In this document: positions 1-11,640 of the stretch, piece after piece | Numbering within the stretch: the stretch's first letter is position 1 | Layout of the letters: every line of letters starts with the position of its first letter | Source of the DNA: Vibrio coralliilyticus | GTDB taxonomy: Bacteria > Pseudomonadota > Gammaproteobacteria > Enterobacterales > Vibrionaceae | Assembly (NCBI RefSeq): GCF_024449095.1 | Contig: NZ_CP024627.1 | Coordinates: forward strand, 2,418,001-2,482,000 | Reading direction: 5' to 3' | DNA: 64,000 bases | Notes under the pieces: model-generated | What the model saw: the letters and a program-made list of their open reading frames with translations, nothing else | Database searches by the model: none | What the model was told of the DNA's origin: nothing | Position numbers and translations under genes: made by a program

Positions 1-844
1 AACAATCCATGCGAACTACACCGTCTTTATCCAAAGACATAAACTGGAAAGAAGGATCGATAGCTTCACTGACTAGAGCAAGATCCAAGTTATACGCTGC
101 TGCAATTTGTCGCCAGTAGTCGATCCCACTGCCGCCAAGTGGGTCAACGCCGATCTTGAGGTTTGCTTTTTGGATGGCCTCCATATCAATCACATTTACC
201 AAATCGTCAACGTATGGTTTAACTAAGTCTTTCTCTGTGAAAAGTGCTGATGCTTTTGCCTCAGCTAGCGGCATACGCTTCACACCTTGTAAGCCTTCAG
301 CAATCAGCATATTAGCTCGATCTTGGATCGCCTGAGTGAGCTCACCTTCTGCCGGACCACCGTGCGTTGGGTTGTACTTGATACCACCATCTTGCGGAGG
401 GTTGTGTGATGGCGTGATGACAATGCCATCAGCTTTATCTTGATGTTTAAGGTTATGAGTCAAAATCGCGTGTGACACCCCTGGCGTCGGCGTGTAACCA
501 TTGTCTTGCTGAACAACGACTTGAACTCCGTTTGCAATCAATACTTCAACAACACTGGAAAAAGCAGGCTCTGACAAAGCATGCGTATCTTTGCCTACAA
601 ATAGAGGCCCAGTCGTTTTTTTCTCAGCACGCACTTCGGCTATCGCTTGGGCGATCGCCAAGATATGATTTTCGTTGAAGGTAGATTTGTCCGCAGTACC
701 GCGGTGTCCAGAAGTACCGAACTCAACCTTGTGTTGTGGATTAGCAGAGTCAGGTTGAAGTAGGAAATAGTTCGCGACAAGTGCAGGAATATTATGCAGG
801 TCCTGCTGTTGGGCTTTTTGTCCCGCGCGTGGGTGCATAGCCAT
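1..844 (-). CDS. pgm: Phosphoglucomutase, alpha-D-glucose type (partial, N-terminal part)
   Basis: Interconverts glucose 1-phosphate and glucose 6-phosphate in the cytoplasm, linking glycolysis to UDP-glucose and glycogen synthesis. The reading frame runs open off the left edge, so about the first 281 residues are present. The N-terminus begins [13 protein letters not shown], close to E. coli Pgm. The catalytic phosphoserine loop TPSHNPP lies near residue 146, encoded around 398-421. The start at 844 follows an AAGGATG ribosome binding site; a second ATG two codons in is less well placed. It lies downstream of seqA on the same strand, as in E. coli, but a terminator-like hairpin separates the two genes. 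Confidence 0.95.
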   Translation of the reverse strand, partial: MAMHPRAGQKAQQQDLHNIPALVANYFLLQPDSANPQHKVEFGTSGHRGTADKSTFNENHILAIAQAIAEVRAEKKTTGPLFVGKDTHALSEPAFSSVVEVLIANGVQVVVQQDNGYTPTPGVSHAILTHNLKHQDKADGIVITPSHNPPQDGGIKYNPTHGGPAEGELTQAIQDRANMLIAEGLQGVKRMPLAEAKASALFTEKDLVKPYVDDLVNVIDMEAIQKANLKIGVDPLGGSGIDYWRQIAAAYNLDLALVSEAIDPSFQFMSLDKDGVVRMDC

Positions 845-876
845 TTTGACATCCTTTCTTAAAAATTATCAGAAAC

Positions 877-922
877 AAAAAAACCTCATAATACTCAGAG
901 CTATTTGAACATTATGAGGTTT
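877..922 (-). terminator. Terminator or attenuator between seqA and pgm
   Basis: A 12-base inverted repeat (881-892 with 911-922, core CCTCATAAT/ATTATGAGG) is followed on the minus strand by a run of seven T. It sits just after the seqA stop codon and 33 bases before the pgm start, so it should end or reduce read-through from seqA into pgm. Confidence 0.8.
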
Positions 923-934
923 AAATCAGAATTC

Positions 935-1477
935 TTAAATTGAGTTCGTGACCTTCTCAATTAAATCAGCGGGGAAGTTCATTCTCGCCATTAACTGATC
1001 AACCATTTGGCGCTTGCGACTGGTGTTGTTGTTAGTAATCACCCAGAAAGGCGAGCCAGGAATCGCTTTTGGTTTTGTCGTGTTACCGCTCTCTAGCAAC
1101 GTTTGCTCATTGTTAGCAAAATACACGCGCTTACGACCTTTGACTTGAGTTGCTTCTGAAAATCCCTGCGGGTCAATGCGGTTCAGAGTCGACAATACCA
1201 GCATGAATCGATCAATGGCCTTTTTCAGACCAGCAAACTCATCAGAAATCAGCAATGAGCGCATTGCTTTTACGCTATCTACTTTCTCTGCTTTTGCAGC
1301 ATCACGACTCACCACAATTCCTTTAGGTTGTGCAGCTTGCACGACTGGTGCTGATGGTTGATTCTGCTCATCAACCGCGAGAAGGCGACGTAAAATGTCT
1401 GATGCACTTTCACCGATGTGTTGGGTTTGACCTGCGATGTAACGGTATAGATCCTCATCAACCTCAATTGTTTTCAT
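935..1477 (-). CDS. seqA: Negative modulator of replication initiation SeqA
   Basis: Binds hemimethylated GATC sites and sequesters newly replicated origin DNA, which limits re-initiation by DnaA. The protein is 180 residues, the usual length (E. coli 181). The N-terminal oligomerisation segment (MKTIEVDEDLYRYIAG, about residues 1-35) and the C-terminal DNA-binding domain (about 65-180, ending in a conserved KRQMVDQLM-type segment) are both complete. A variable linker rich in Gln, Pro and Ala joins them. It is divergent from ybfF with a 141-base gap and lies upstream of pgm, as in other gammaproteobacteria. Confidence 0.97.
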   Translation of the reverse strand: MKTIEVDEDLYRYIAGQTQHIGESASDILRRLLAVDEQNQPSAPVVQAAQPKGIVVSRDAAKAEKVDSVKAMRSLLISDEFAGLKKAIDRFMLVLSTLNRIDPQGFSEATQVKGRKRVYFANNEQTLLESGNTTKPKAIPGSPFWVITNNNTSRKRQMVDQLMARMNFPADLIEKVTNSI

Positions 1478-1618
1478 TCGCTTTTCACAATCTCTATGTT
1501 TAAACTCTGTGGGATTATATACCCAAGTCCCCTCAATATGCGAGTTCCAGATTTGCTATCTGAAGCAGATCCATGGCCGAATGAGGCGCTACGTTAAACC
1601 AGTCACGAATAGAATAAA

Positions 1619-2383
1619 ATGTCACAACTGCTCAACTATAAAATCGAAGGTGAGGGTCACACCATAGTTTTGATCCACGGCTTATTTGGCAACCTAGATA
1701 ACCTGGGTCTACTCGCTCGTGATTTACGCCAAGATTTTCAGGTGGTCAGCATTGATCTGCGCAATCATGGTTTGTCTTTTCAATCCCCTCAGCACAATTA
1801 TGAGTTGATGGCTGAAGATGTATTAAATACGCTGCAGCACCTTGAGCTTGAACGCTACATACTGATCGGTCACTCGATGGGCGGTAAAGTGGCAATGAAA
1901 TTAGCAGGGCTTGCTCAAACTCAAGTTGAAAAGCTGTTGGTTTTAGATATGGCGCCGGTTGCTTACAGCCAACGTCGACACGACAATGTTTTTGCGGGCC
2001 TAAAAGCTGTACTGGAACAGCAACCAACTTCACGTAAGCAAGCTCTCGATATTCTCGCTCAGCATATCGAGATGGAAGGCGTCAGGCAGTTTCTTGGCAA
2101 GTCGCTATACAATAACGGTGAGCATTTAGAATGGCGCTTCAATGTTGCTAGCCTTTGGGACAATTACGCACAGATTTTAGGTTGGAATCCAATAGATAAA
2201 ATCACCACTCCCACTCTGATGGTGAAAGGTGGAGACTCAGACTACCTCACCACTGAGCATCAAAGTGAAGTGCAAAAGCAATTCGCCAACGTAAAAGCGC
2301 ATGTTATTGCTAATACTGGTCACTGGTTACACGCAGAAAAACCCCAAGAAGTTTTGCGTGCGATACGCAAATTTATCGCTTAA
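1619..2383 (+). CDS. ybfF: Alpha/beta hydrolase (esterase) YbfF
   Basis: A 254-residue alpha/beta-hydrolase, the same length as E. coli YbfF. The nucleophile elbow GHSMGG places the catalytic Ser at residue 86. The HGLFGNLDN segment near residue 20 forms the oxyanion region, and the C-terminal TGHWLH supplies His235. The family shows esterase activity on short acyl and thioester substrates, but its physiological substrate is not known. It is divergent from seqA, which is conserved gene order. No signal peptide is seen, so it should be cytoplasmic. Confidence 0.92.
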   Translation: MSQLLNYKIEGEGHTIVLIHGLFGNLDNLGLLARDLRQDFQVVSIDLRNHGLSFQSPQHNYELMAEDVLNTLQHLELERYILIGHSMGGKVAMKLAGLAQTQVEKLLVLDMAPVAYSQRRHDNVFAGLKAVLEQQPTSRKQALDILAQHIEMEGVRQFLGKSLYNNGEHLEWRFNVASLWDNYAQILGWNPIDKITTPTLMVKGGDSDYLTTEHQSEVQKQFANVKAHVIANTGHWLHAEKPQEVLRAIRKFIA

Positions 2384-2477
2384 AAACAGAATGAGAGGTC
2401 AGTTGCGCCCAGCCCGTTAACTTTATCTTTTAACAGTGGTATAGTTCGGCGCAAGTAATTTGGCATAAAGGGATCCC

Positions 2478-2699
2478 ATGCTCTACGACTATATGAACAT
2501 GCTCGAGTCCATTGGTCTCGATCTTCTTTTCGCGTCTATCTTTTTCCTGATTGGTATGGCGATTAAAGACGTGTTAAAGGCTGGGAATGTTCCTCCTTTT
2601 GGTCGTCGCATTGTATGGTTAGTCCTATTCCTTGGTTGTGCTGGATTTATCGCCAAAGGCATTATTCAGATTAGCTGGGAAGGTGGCGGTATCGGCTGA
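2478..2699 (+). CDS. Small inner membrane protein, DUF2788 family
   Basis: A 73-residue protein with two hydrophobic segments (about residues 11-29 and 43-62) joined by a short basic loop (PPFGRR). It resembles the DUF2788 proteins that sit just upstream of fldA in Vibrio. It starts 45 bases before fldA on the same strand and is probably co-transcribed with it. An AAAGGGAT sequence 6-7 bases ahead of the ATG serves as ribosome binding site. Function is unknown. Confidence 0.85.
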   Translation: MLYDYMNMLESIGLDLLFASIFFLIGMAIKDVLKAGNVPPFGRRIVWLVLFLGCAGFIAKGIIQISWEGGGIG

Positions 2700-2744
2700 T
2701 ATCAACCGGAACCCACAACAGAAATTAGTAAAGGTAACGAATCT

Positions 2745-3278
2745 ATGGCAAGTGTAGGCATCTTCTTTGGTAGCGACACAGGTAACACTGAAGCTGTTGC
2801 AAAGATGATTCAAAAGCAACTAGGTAAACAACTGATTCACGTTCAAGATATCGCGAAAAGTAGCAAAGAGGATATCGATAACTTCGATCTTCTGCTACTC
2901 GGCATTCCAACTTGGTACTATGGTGAAGCGCAATGTGACTGGGATGATTTTTTCCCAGAGCTAGAGCAAATTGACTTCTCTACCAAGCTTGTTGCTATCT
3001 TTGGCTGTGGTGACCAAGAAGATTACGCTGAGTACTTCTGTGATGCGATGGGCACTGTGCGTGACATTGTCGAAGCTAAAGGAGGAACTATCCTAGGCTA
3101 CACATCGACGGAAGGTTACGAATTCGAAGCCTCTAAAGGACTCGTCGAAGGTGATGACAGCCAGTTTGTTGGTCTATGCATTGACGAAGATCGCCAGCCT
3201 GAACTTACTGATGAACGCGTAACTAACTGGTGTAAACAAATTCACGAAGAAATGTGCTTAGCTGAGTTAGAAGGCTAA
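2745..3278 (+). CDS. fldA: Flavodoxin I
   Basis: A long-chain FMN flavodoxin of 177 residues. It is a low-potential electron carrier for radical-SAM enzymes and other reductases. The FMN phosphate loop SDTGNT is at residues 10-15. Aromatic residues likely to flank the flavin occur in PTWYYGEAQ and in the GDQEDYAEYF segment. The acidic surface is typical of the family. A GGTAACGA-type ribosome binding site precedes the ATG. Candidate partners in this window include MiaB and LipA, both radical-SAM enzymes that need electrons. Confidence 0.97.
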   Translation: MASVGIFFGSDTGNTEAVAKMIQKQLGKQLIHVQDIAKSSKEDIDNFDLLLLGIPTWYYGEAQCDWDDFFPELEQIDFSTKLVAIFGCGDQEDYAEYFCDAMGTVRDIVEAKGGTILGYTSTEGYEFEASKGLVEGDDSQFVGLCIDEDRQPELTDERVTNWCKQIHEEMCLAELEG

Positions 3279-3312
3279 CCAAGTTCTTTGAAAGTTCTCT
3301 TTTGATGGATTG

Positions 3313-3350
3313 AAAATACCCTCAAGCATGTATGTTTGAGGGTATTTTTT
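3313..3350. terminator. Bidirectional terminator between fldA and ligA
   Basis: A 13-base inverted repeat (AAAATACCCTCAA with TTGAGGGTATTTT) flanks a short loop, with T runs on both strands. It lies between the convergent fldA and ligA genes and can serve both. Confidence 0.9.
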
Positions 3351-3365
3351 ATAGGCAAAACGAAT

Positions 3366-5402
<2,037 letters not shown>

Positions 5403-5483
5403 TCACCAATATCATCGAGATATCAGCAAAGGATTGACAGGGGGATGAGTAGGCTTTATTGGCTTATTAACCAAACCATACTC

Positions 5484-5512
5484 AAAAAATAAAGGCTCCG
5501 GATTCGGAGCCT
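5484..5512 (-). terminator. Terminator after zipA
   Basis: The perfect 8-base stem AGGCTCCG/CGGAGCCT with a four-base loop is followed on the minus strand by a T-rich tract. It lies 20 bases after the zipA stop codon. Confidence 0.88.
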
Positions 5513-5531
5513 CTATAAGGTTCTTGGCGAA

Positions 5532-6428
5532 TTACGCGCTTTTCGCCGCTTTAAAATCCTGAATTTGAGCTCGATACGCATCCAAACGATTCGGCGTCAT
5601 CAGGTTACGAGCATCATCCAAAACATTCGCTCCCAAGTCATCCGCGATCTGCTGCGCGGTTTTCAACATCAGTTTGAAATTCTGCTCAGGGTCTCCATAA
5701 CAAGGTAATGTCATAAAGAACGAAATACCCTGAGTGGTAAATTCTGCCGGATCGGTATGCTCAAGCGTACCTGGTTGCATCATATTCGCCACACTAAACA
5801 AAACCTTACCTGTACCCGACAAGTCTGCATGGCGATGGAAAATATCCATTTCACCGTAAAGTAAACCATTCTGCTGCATACTATCGAACAATTTTGTACC
5901 CACAAATGGCTCAGGGCCCGCGCAGTGGACATTAAGAACAATAACCTGCATCTCGGGTTCTTCTTCGCTTTCTGAGGCGATCAGCTCTTCGTCATTCGCT
6001 TCAACGACCTCAGTGCTAATGTCATCGACGGCTGCCACTGGCTCGATAGAGGGCTCAACCTCATCCGGAACTTGAGTAGAAATAGAAGGCATATCGAGTT
6101 CAGGTTCGTCGACTATGTTCTGCTCTGCTAAGGTTTGTGGAGGCTCAACCTCGGAATAACCATCAATCAGTGGATCTGCAGTAATATTGCCTTCAGTGAA
6201 ATCCGGCTCTTTACGTTCTTTGCGAATAATTTCAAAATCATCCTCAGGCGCGAACGCACGCTCAGGCATGAGCTCAGAATCATCTTCTTTATCGACGTCT
6301 AACTTGCGAAGTGGCTTACTGCCAAACTTGGCTTTTCCTTCTTTTTTGCTTGTCCATAAACCGTGAAACAGTAGCGCTGCTATTGCTAAAGCTCCGACGA
6401 TTATGAGTACAAATCGCAATTCCTGCAT
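5532..6428 (-). CDS. zipA: Cell division protein ZipA
   Basis: Anchors FtsZ to the inner membrane at the division site. The 298-residue protein shows the family layout: an N-terminal membrane helix (about residues 6-25), a basic patch ([10 protein letters not shown]), a long acidic linker rich in Glu, Asp and Pro (about 50-155), and the C-terminal FtsZ-binding domain (about 160-290) beginning [10 protein letters not shown]. It is divergent from cysZ, which is conserved gene order. Confidence 0.96.
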   Translation of the reverse strand: MQELRFVLIIVGALAIAALLFHGLWTSKKEGKAKFGSKPLRKLDVDKEDDSELMPERAFAPEDDFEIIRKERKEPDFTEGNITADPLIDGYSEVEPPQTLAEQNIVDEPELDMPSISTQVPDEVEPSIEPVAAVDDISTEVVEANDEELIASESEEEPEMQVIVLNVHCAGPEPFVGTKLFDSMQQNGLLYGEMDIFHRHADLSGTGKVLFSVANMMQPGTLEHTDPAEFTTQGISFFMTLPCYGDPEQNFKLMLKTAQQIADDLGANVLDDARNLMTPNRLDAYRAQIQDFKAAKSA

Positions 6429-6637
6429 TTTTCGCTCTCAAATTATTCGATATACCTAGCCCGTAAACCAACTTATCGAATCTGGTTAAACCTTTCTATA
6501 ACTAACTCTACCAAAACTCTCCCCTGTTTTAGAACAACTTAATGTGAGAAGTTCACGCAATGTTGTGATTTTGAACACGCTTTTTTCTTGTTAAGATAAA
6601 ATACGTTCGTTTTTACACCATAACTCAGTCAGTGCTT

Positions 6638-7375
6638 ATGAATTCAAAAATACATCAACGTTCCGGTTTTGGTTATTTCTTCTATGGCCTTGAGCTTGCG
6701 ATCAAACCCGGTATTCGTCAATTTGTGCTACTGCCTTTATTAGCCAATATTCTGCTTGTTGGGGGGGCACTTTTTTACCTATTTTCTCATTTAGATATCT
6801 GGATTGAACAGCTCATGGGACAACTACCTGAGTTTCTTTCTTGGTTAAGCTATGTGTTGTGGCCTTTATTGGTCGTGACAATTTTAGCGACGTTTTCTTA
6901 TTTCTTTAGCACATTGGCAAATTTTGTCGCGGCCCCATTTAATGGGTTACTGGCAGAAAAAGTGGAAGAATACCTAACAGGAAGTAAAGTCAATGAAGAT
7001 GGCGTATTGGCAGTGGTTAAAGACACTCCAAGAATTCTAGCCAGAGAGTGGAGAAAACTGCTTTATGTTCTACCAAAGGCTATCGGTCTGTTTATTTTAT
7101 TGCTGATTCCCGCCTTAGGACAAACACTAGGCCCAGTTCTTTGGTTTGGGTTCACAGCGTGGATGCTTGCCATTCAATACTGTGATTATCCGTTTGATAA
7201 CCATAAGGTCCCGTTTAATGAGATGCGTAACAGTTTGAAACAAAAACAAGGTAAGGCGTACAGCTTCGGTGCTTTAGTCGCCATCTTTACCACAATCCCA
7301 ATTTTAAACCTGATTGTTATGCCTGTTGCTGTTTGTGGCGCGACAGCGATTTGGGTATCAGAGTTCAAGCGTTAA
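6638..7375 (+). CDS. cysZ: Sulfate transporter CysZ
   Basis: An inner membrane protein that brings sulfate into the cell for cysteine synthesis. It is about 245 residues with hydrophobic stretches near 25-50, 65-95, 145-175 and 205-235, and the family signature QYCDYPFDNHKVPF. The start is placed at ATG 6638. A GTG two codons upstream (6632) is also possible, and neither has a strong ribosome binding site. It sits before cysK, the enzyme that uses reduced sulfur, as in E. coli. Confidence 0.95.
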   Translation: MNSKIHQRSGFGYFFYGLELAIKPGIRQFVLLPLLANILLVGGALFYLFSHLDIWIEQLMGQLPEFLSWLSYVLWPLLVVTILATFSYFFSTLANFVAAPFNGLLAEKVEEYLTGSKVNEDGVLAVVKDTPRILAREWRKLLYVLPKAIGLFILLLIPALGQTLGPVLWFGFTAWMLAIQYCDYPFDNHKVPFNEMRNSLKQKQGKAYSFGALVAIFTTIPILNLIVMPVAVCGATAIWVSEFKR

Positions 7376-7384
7376 CAGGTAAAT

Positions 7385-7412
7385 AGTGCATGTTAGCTGA
7401 ATAACATGCACT
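7385..7412. other. Hairpin after cysZ
   Basis: An 11-base inverted repeat (AGTGCATGTTA/TAACATGCACT) with a six-base loop begins 9 bases after the cysZ stop. It lacks a clear T run, so it may be a weak terminator or an mRNA-stabilising hairpin. Confidence 0.55.
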
Positions 7413-7427
7413 TCATCCCATTCTAAT

Positions 7428-7439
7428 AAGTTATAACTT
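7428..7439. promoter_or_regulatory. Palindrome in the cysK upstream region
   Basis: The perfect 12-base palindrome AAGTTATAACTT lies 130 bases upstream of cysK in an AT-rich stretch. CysB activates cysK in enterics and binds AT-rich upstream sites, so this is a candidate activator site. The motif itself is not diagnostic. Confidence 0.3.
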
Positions 7440-7569
7440 TTTAATCCTTCTCTACTATTTTCAGCTAGCCTACTCTTCTACCCACGCACTCTATATTGAG
7501 CAAATAAATTACCAGCCTATTGCCCTCATACTATGGTCGATAAGCTTTTAACAGATGAAGGATCACGAC

Positions 7570-8538
7570 ATGAGCAAAATCTACGAAGATAACTCTCTTA
7601 CCATCGGTAATACTCCTCTAGTACGTTTAAATAAAGTCAGTAAAGGTAAAGTACTGGCAAAAGTTGAAGCTCGTAACCCAAGCTTTAGTGTTAAATGTCG
7701 TATTGGCGCAAACATGATCTGGGAAGCGGAAAAAGAAGGTACTCTAAAACCGGGAGTAGAGCTTGTAGAGCCAACCAGTGGTAACACAGGTATTGCTCTG
7801 GCTTTCGTTGCCGCCGCTCGTGGTTACAAGCTTACTCTGACAATGCCAGAATCTATGAGTCTTGAGCGTCGTAAGCTTCTTAAAGCATTAGGTGCAAACC
7901 TTGAGCTCACAGAAGCTGCAAAAGGAATGAAAGGCGCAATCGCGAAAGCAGAAGAGATTGTGGCAAGCAACCCTGACAAATACCTACTATTACAACAGTT
8001 CAACAACCCAGCGAACCCACAAATCCACGAAAAAACCACAGGCCCTGAAATTTGGGAAGCCACTGATGGTGAAATTGATGTCTTCGTTGCTGGTGTTGGT
8101 ACGGGTGGTACCATCACAGGCACAAGCCGATACATCAAAGAAGAGAAAGGGAAGAACATTGTTTCTGTGGCAGTAGAGCCAGCTGAGTCTCCAGTGATTG
8201 CACAAGCGCTAGCAGGGGAAGAAATTCAACCAGCACCACACAAAATCCAAGGTATTGGTGCGGGCTTCATCCCAGGCAACCTAGATTTAGAACTGTTAGA
8301 CCGCGTTGAGTCCGTCACTTCTGAAGAAGCGATCGAAATGGCTCGCCGCCTAATGGAAGAGGAAGGAATTCTTGCTGGAATCTCTTCAGGTGCAGCCGTT
8401 GTAGCTGCGAATAGACTAGCGGAACCACCTGAATTTGAAGGAAAAACTATCGTAACCGTTCTACCAAGCTCCGGTGAACGTTACCTCAGTTCTGCGTTGT
8501 TTGCTGGTATATTTACCGAGAAAGAGAACCAACAATAA
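7570..8538 (+). CDS. cysK: Cysteine synthase A (O-acetylserine sulfhydrylase)
   Basis: A PLP enzyme making cysteine from O-acetylserine and sulfide. It is 322 residues from ATG 7570, which has GAAGGA 7 bases upstream; an ATG at 7555 lies upstream of that site and is not preferred. PLP Schiff-base Lys42 lies in [11 protein letters not shown]. The substrate loop TSGNTG is near residue 70, and the phosphate-binding GTGGT loop near 180. CysK follows cysZ, so sulfate entry and sulfide incorporation are side by side. A strong terminator follows. Confidence 0.97.
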   Translation: MSKIYEDNSLTIGNTPLVRLNKVSKGKVLAKVEARNPSFSVKCRIGANMIWEAEKEGTLKPGVELVEPTSGNTGIALAFVAAARGYKLTLTMPESMSLERRKLLKALGANLELTEAAKGMKGAIAKAEEIVASNPDKYLLLQQFNNPANPQIHEKTTGPEIWEATDGEIDVFVAGVGTGGTITGTSRYIKEEKGKNIVSVAVEPAESPVIAQALAGEEIQPAPHKIQGIGAGFIPGNLDLELLDRVESVTSEEAIEMARRLMEEEGILAGISSGAAVVAANRLAEPPEFEGKTIVTVLPSSGERYLSSALFAGIFTEKENQQ

Positions 8539-8838
8539 TACGTAGCGAAATCAATTTTTCATCTAAAAAAGCCCCTTTCAGGGGCTTTTTTGTTGATCCT
8601 TGCCTCACCTTTGGTAATAATCAGGTCAGTTTTATTTTTAGCTTCAAAATAAAAGCTAAGTAAGAATTAACTCCAGTTATGATATCCGGCACAGATTGGA
8701 ATCATAACCGGAAAACTTGCAATCAGTATCGGTTATGACACGAAATGAATAGTGTGTATTTGGCACATTACAGAGTTAAGGGTTAAGCTGATTCTGATTA
8801 AGAAACTATCAAAATATAAATCAATTGGGGTATATAAC
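8539..8838 (+). promoter_or_regulatory. cysK-ptsH intergenic region with terminator and pts leader
   Basis: This 300-base gap holds no gene that I can support. It contains the cysK terminator (8565-8591) and then an AT-rich stretch that should carry the ptsHI-crr promoter. A pair of inverted 8-base blocks, CATAACCG near 8704 and CGGTTATG near 8731, could be an operator or a leader hairpin. I could not assign confident -35 and -10 boxes or a CRP or Cra site. Confidence 0.4.
8565..8591 (+). terminator. Terminator after cysK
   Basis: The stem AAGCCCCT/AGGGGCTT with a short loop is followed by a run of six T, 27 bases after the cysK stop. An A run on the other side makes it potentially bidirectional. 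Confidence 0.92.
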
Positions 8839-9096
8839 ATGTACGAGAAGCAAGTAGAAATCACTGCAGAAAACGGTCTTCACACTCGTCCAGCTGCACA
8901 GTTCGTTAAAGAAGCTAAAGGCTTTGATGCGGACATCACTGTGACTTCTAACGGTAAAAGCGCTAGCGCAAAGAGCCTATTCAAACTGCAAACTCTTGGC
9001 CTTGTAAAAGGTACGCAAGTTACTATCTCAGCTGAGGGCCCTCAAGCTCAACAAGCTGTTGACCACCTAGTTGCTCTAATGGATCAACTACACTAA
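8839..9096 (+). CDS. ptsH: PTS phosphocarrier protein HPr
   Basis: An 85-residue cytoplasmic carrier that takes phosphate from enzyme I and passes it to the sugar-specific EIIA proteins. The phosphorylated His15 lies in [10 protein letters not shown], and Ser46 in SAKSLFKL matches the regulatory-site position. The start is ATG 8839, as in all HPr proteins; the longer open frame from 8752 adds unrelated residues. It begins the ptsH-ptsI-crr operon. A hairpin separates it from ptsI and may let HPr be made in excess. Confidence 0.98.
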   Translation: MYEKQVEITAENGLHTRPAAQFVKEAKGFDADITVTSNGKSASAKSLFKLQTLGLVKGTQVTISAEGPQAQQAVDHLVALMDQLH

Positions 9097-9113
9097 TCCG
9101 GTCTCCTATTTCT

Positions 9114-9143
9114 AAAGCCATTTTGTGAAAGCAAAATGGCTTT
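9114..9143 (+). other. Intercistronic hairpin between ptsH and ptsI
   Basis: A perfect 12-base stem (AAAGCCATTTTG/CAAAATGGCTTT) with a six-base loop lies 17 bases after ptsH. Only three T close the stem, so it should be a weak terminator or a 3' end stabiliser for a short ptsH mRNA rather than a full stop. Confidence 0.75.
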
Positions 9144-9235
9144 GTTGGAAATAGGCCAAGATATAAGCTACACATTATCGTTAGCACACTCATATTTTCT
9201 CCCGTTTTAAAAGTTGACCAACTTAAGGTAAGGCT

Positions 9236-10960
9236 ATGATTTCAGGCATCCTAGCATCTCCAGGTATTGCTATTGGTAAAGCACTACTCCTTCAAGAAGA
9301 TGAAATTGTCCTAAACACTAACTCGATTACTGACGCTCAAGTCGACGCTGAAGTGGCACGTTTCTTTGACGCGCGTAACAAATCAGCAGCTCAGCTTGAA
9401 ACCATCAAGCAAAAAGCGCTTGAAACTTTCGGTGAAGAGAAAGAAGCGATCTTCGAAGGTCATATCATGCTTCTTGAAGATGAAGAGCTAGAAGAAGAAA
9501 TCCTAGCACTGATTAAAAATGACAAGATGCATGCCGATAACGCGATCCACACAGTTATCGAAGAACAGGCAACCGCTCTTGAGTCTCTAGACGACGAATA
9601 CTTAAAAGAACGTGCAACAGATATCCGTGATATCGGCACGCGCTTTGTGAAAAATGCACTGGGCATTAACATTGTTTCGCTCAGCGACATTGATGAGGAA
9701 GTGATCCTAGTCGCTTACGACCTAACACCATCTGAAACAGCACAAATCAACCTTGATTACGTACTTGGTTTTGCTTGTGACATCGGCGGTCGTACTTCTC
9801 ACACTTCAATCATGGCTCGTTCACTAGAACTTCCTGCTATCGTTGGTACTAACGATATCACTAAGCAAGTTAAGAACGGCGACATGTTGATTCTTGACGC
9901 AATGAACAACAAAGTCGTTATCAACCCATCTGAAGCTGAGCTAGCAGAAGCGAAAGCGGTTAAAGCCGCATTCATTGCCGAAAAAGAAGAGCTAGCAAAA
10001 CTGAAAGACCTCCACGCAGAAACGACTGACGGTCACCGCGTAGAAGTGTGCGGTAACATTGGTACCGTTAAAGACTGTGACGGTATCATTCGCAATGGTG
10101 GTGAAGGTGTAGGTCTGTACCGCACTGAATTCCTATTTATGGACCGTGACGCACTACCAACGGAAGAAGAGCAGTACCAAGCATACAAAGATGTTGCAGA
10201 AGCTATGAACGGTCAAGCGGTGATAATCCGTACTATGGATATCGGCGGTGACAAAGATCTTCCATATATGGACCTGCCACAAGAAATGAACCCGTTTCTA
10301 GGTTGGCGTGCTGTACGTATCAGCTTGGATCGCCGTGAAATTCTACGTGACCAGCTACGCGGTATTCTACGTGCATCTGCGCACGGTAAGCTGCGTATCA
10401 TGTTCCCAATGATCATCTCTGTTGAAGAAATTCGTGAGCTTAAGACAGCCATTGAAGAGTACAAAGCAGAACTCCGCGCTGAAGGTCATGCCTTCGATGA
10501 GAACATCGAAATCGGCGTCATGGTTGAAACACCAGCAGCTGCAGCAATCGCGCACCACCTAGCGAAAGAAGTCGCATTCTTCTCTATCGGTACCAACGAC
10601 CTTACTCAGTACACACTAGCTGTAGACCGTGGTAACGAGATGATTTCTCACTTGTACAACCCTCTATCACCAGCTGTGCTGACAGTCATCAAGCAAGTGA
10701 TTGACGCTTCTCACGCTGAAGGTAAGTGGACAGGTATGTGTGGCGAGCTAGCAGGTGATGAACGCGCCACGCTCCTACTTCTGGGCATGGGGCTTGATGA
10801 GTTCTCTATGAGCGGCATCTCTATCCCGAAAGTGAAGAAAGTTATCCGTAACTCTAACTTCGCAGAAGTAAAAGCAATGGCTGAAGAAGCACTTTCTCTA
10901 CCAACTGCGGCTGAAATTGAAGCGGTTGTAGAAAAATTCATCGCAGAGAAAACTCAATAA
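9236..10960 (+). CDS. ptsI: PTS enzyme I (phosphoenolpyruvate-protein phosphotransferase)
   Basis: Takes phosphate from PEP and passes it to HPr, starting the PTS cascade. It is 574 residues, the usual length. The phosphorylated His189 lies in [12 protein letters not shown]. The PEP-binding C-terminal barrel contains [16 protein letters not shown] and the active-site Cys in GMCGEL. TAAGG lies a few bases before the ATG. It is second in the ptsH-ptsI-crr set. Confidence 0.98.
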   Translation: MISGILASPGIAIGKALLLQEDEIVLNTNSITDAQVDAEVARFFDARNKSAAQLETIKQKALETFGEEKEAIFEGHIMLLEDEELEEEILALIKNDKMHADNAIHTVIEEQATALESLDDEYLKERATDIRDIGTRFVKNALGINIVSLSDIDEEVILVAYDLTPSETAQINLDYVLGFACDIGGRTSHTSIMARSLELPAIVGTNDITKQVKNGDMLILDAMNNKVVINPSEAELAEAKAVKAAFIAEKEELAKLKDLHAETTDGHRVEVCGNIGTVKDCDGIIRNGGEGVGLYRTEFLFMDRDALPTEEEQYQAYKDVAEAMNGQAVIIRTMDIGGDKDLPYMDLPQEMNPFLGWRAVRISLDRREILRDQLRGILRASAHGKLRIMFPMIISVEEIRELKTAIEEYKAELRAEGHAFDENIEIGVMVETPAAAAIAHHLAKEVAFFSIGTNDLTQYTLAVDRGNEMISHLYNPLSPAVLTVIKQVIDASHAEGKWTGMCGELAGDERATLLLLGMGLDEFSMSGISIPKVKKVIRNSNFAEVKAMAEEALSLPTAAEIEAVVEKFIAEKTQ

Positions 10961-10966
10961 TTAACT

Positions 10967-11022
10967 GATACCAATAAGATAGGCGGCTAAAAATAGTCGT
11001 CTATCTTGTGAGATTGGTATAC
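10967..11022. repeat. Imperfect palindromic element between ptsI and crr
   Basis: GATACCAATAAGATAG at the left is mirrored by CTATCTTGTGAGATTGGTATAC at the right, around an A-rich centre. Ends of the form ATACCAAT/ATTGGTAT suggest a small dispersed palindromic repeat. Only this complete copy was seen in the window; a partial echo, AATACCAATCAATCAC, occurs near 33115. A TATAAT at 11023-11028 just outside it could be the -10 of a crr promoter, but no good -35 was found. Confidence 0.5.
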
Positions 11023-11065
11023 TATAATTCGACAGAATTAAATAAAACGTTAGGAGCATGACACA

Positions 11066-11575
11066 ATGGGTCTGTTTGACAAACTTAAGAAGCTAGTATC
11101 TGACGACAGCGCTGACGCAGGTGCAATTGAAATCATCGCGCCTCTTTCTGGTGAAATCGTAAACATCGAAGATGTGCCAGATGTCGTTTTTGCTGAGAAA
11201 ATCGTTGGTGACGGTATTGCTATCAAACCAGCTGGCAGCAAAATGGTAGCTCCTGTAAACGGTACAATCGGTAAGATCTTCGAAACTAACCATGCATTCT
11301 CAATTGAGTCTGATGACGGTGTAGAGCTATTTGTTCACTTCGGTATCGACACGGTTGAGCTAAAAGGCGAAGGCTTCAAGCGTATTGCTGAAGAAGGTCA
11401 GTCTGTTAAAGCTGGTGACACTATCATTGAGTTTGATCTTGCACTTCTTGAAGAAAAAGCAAAATCAACTCTGACTCCTGTTGTTATCTCTAACATGGAC
11501 GAAATCAAAGAGTTGAACAAACTGTCTGGTTCAGTATCTGTTGGTGAAACACCCGTTCTACGTGTAACTAAGTAA
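11066..11575 (+). CDS. crr: PTS glucose-type EIIA component (EIIA-Glc)
   Basis: A 169-residue cytoplasmic phosphocarrier that delivers phosphate to the glucose and trehalose EIIB domains and controls adenylate cyclase and inducer exclusion. The active-site His91 lies in LFVHFGID, and the supporting His76 in ETNHAFSI. The ribosome binding site TAGGAG is well placed. TreB in this window has no EIIA domain of its own, so this is its expected partner. Confidence 0.98.
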   Translation: MGLFDKLKKLVSDDSADAGAIEIIAPLSGEIVNIEDVPDVVFAEKIVGDGIAIKPAGSKMVAPVNGTIGKIFETNHAFSIESDDGVELFVHFGIDTVELKGEGFKRIAEEGQSVKAGDTIIEFDLALLEEKAKSTLTPVVISNMDEIKELNKLSGSVSVGETPVLRVTK

Positions 11576-11594
11576 TAACCACTTAGCCAAACAC

Positions 11595-11624
11595 AAAAAA
11601 CGCAGCTCTTCAGCTGCGTTTTTT
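11595..11624. terminator. Bidirectional terminator between crr and ubiF
   Basis: A seven-base GC-rich stem (CGCAGCT/AGCTGCG) is extended by six A and six T on either side. It lies between the convergent crr and ubiF genes. Confidence 0.93.
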
Positions 11625-11640
11625 ATTGCCCCGATATAAC

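Noticed and set aside
8752..8838. Longer HPr start
   Set aside because: It would add 29 residues not found in HPr proteins; His15 numbering and the family N-terminus fit ATG 8839.
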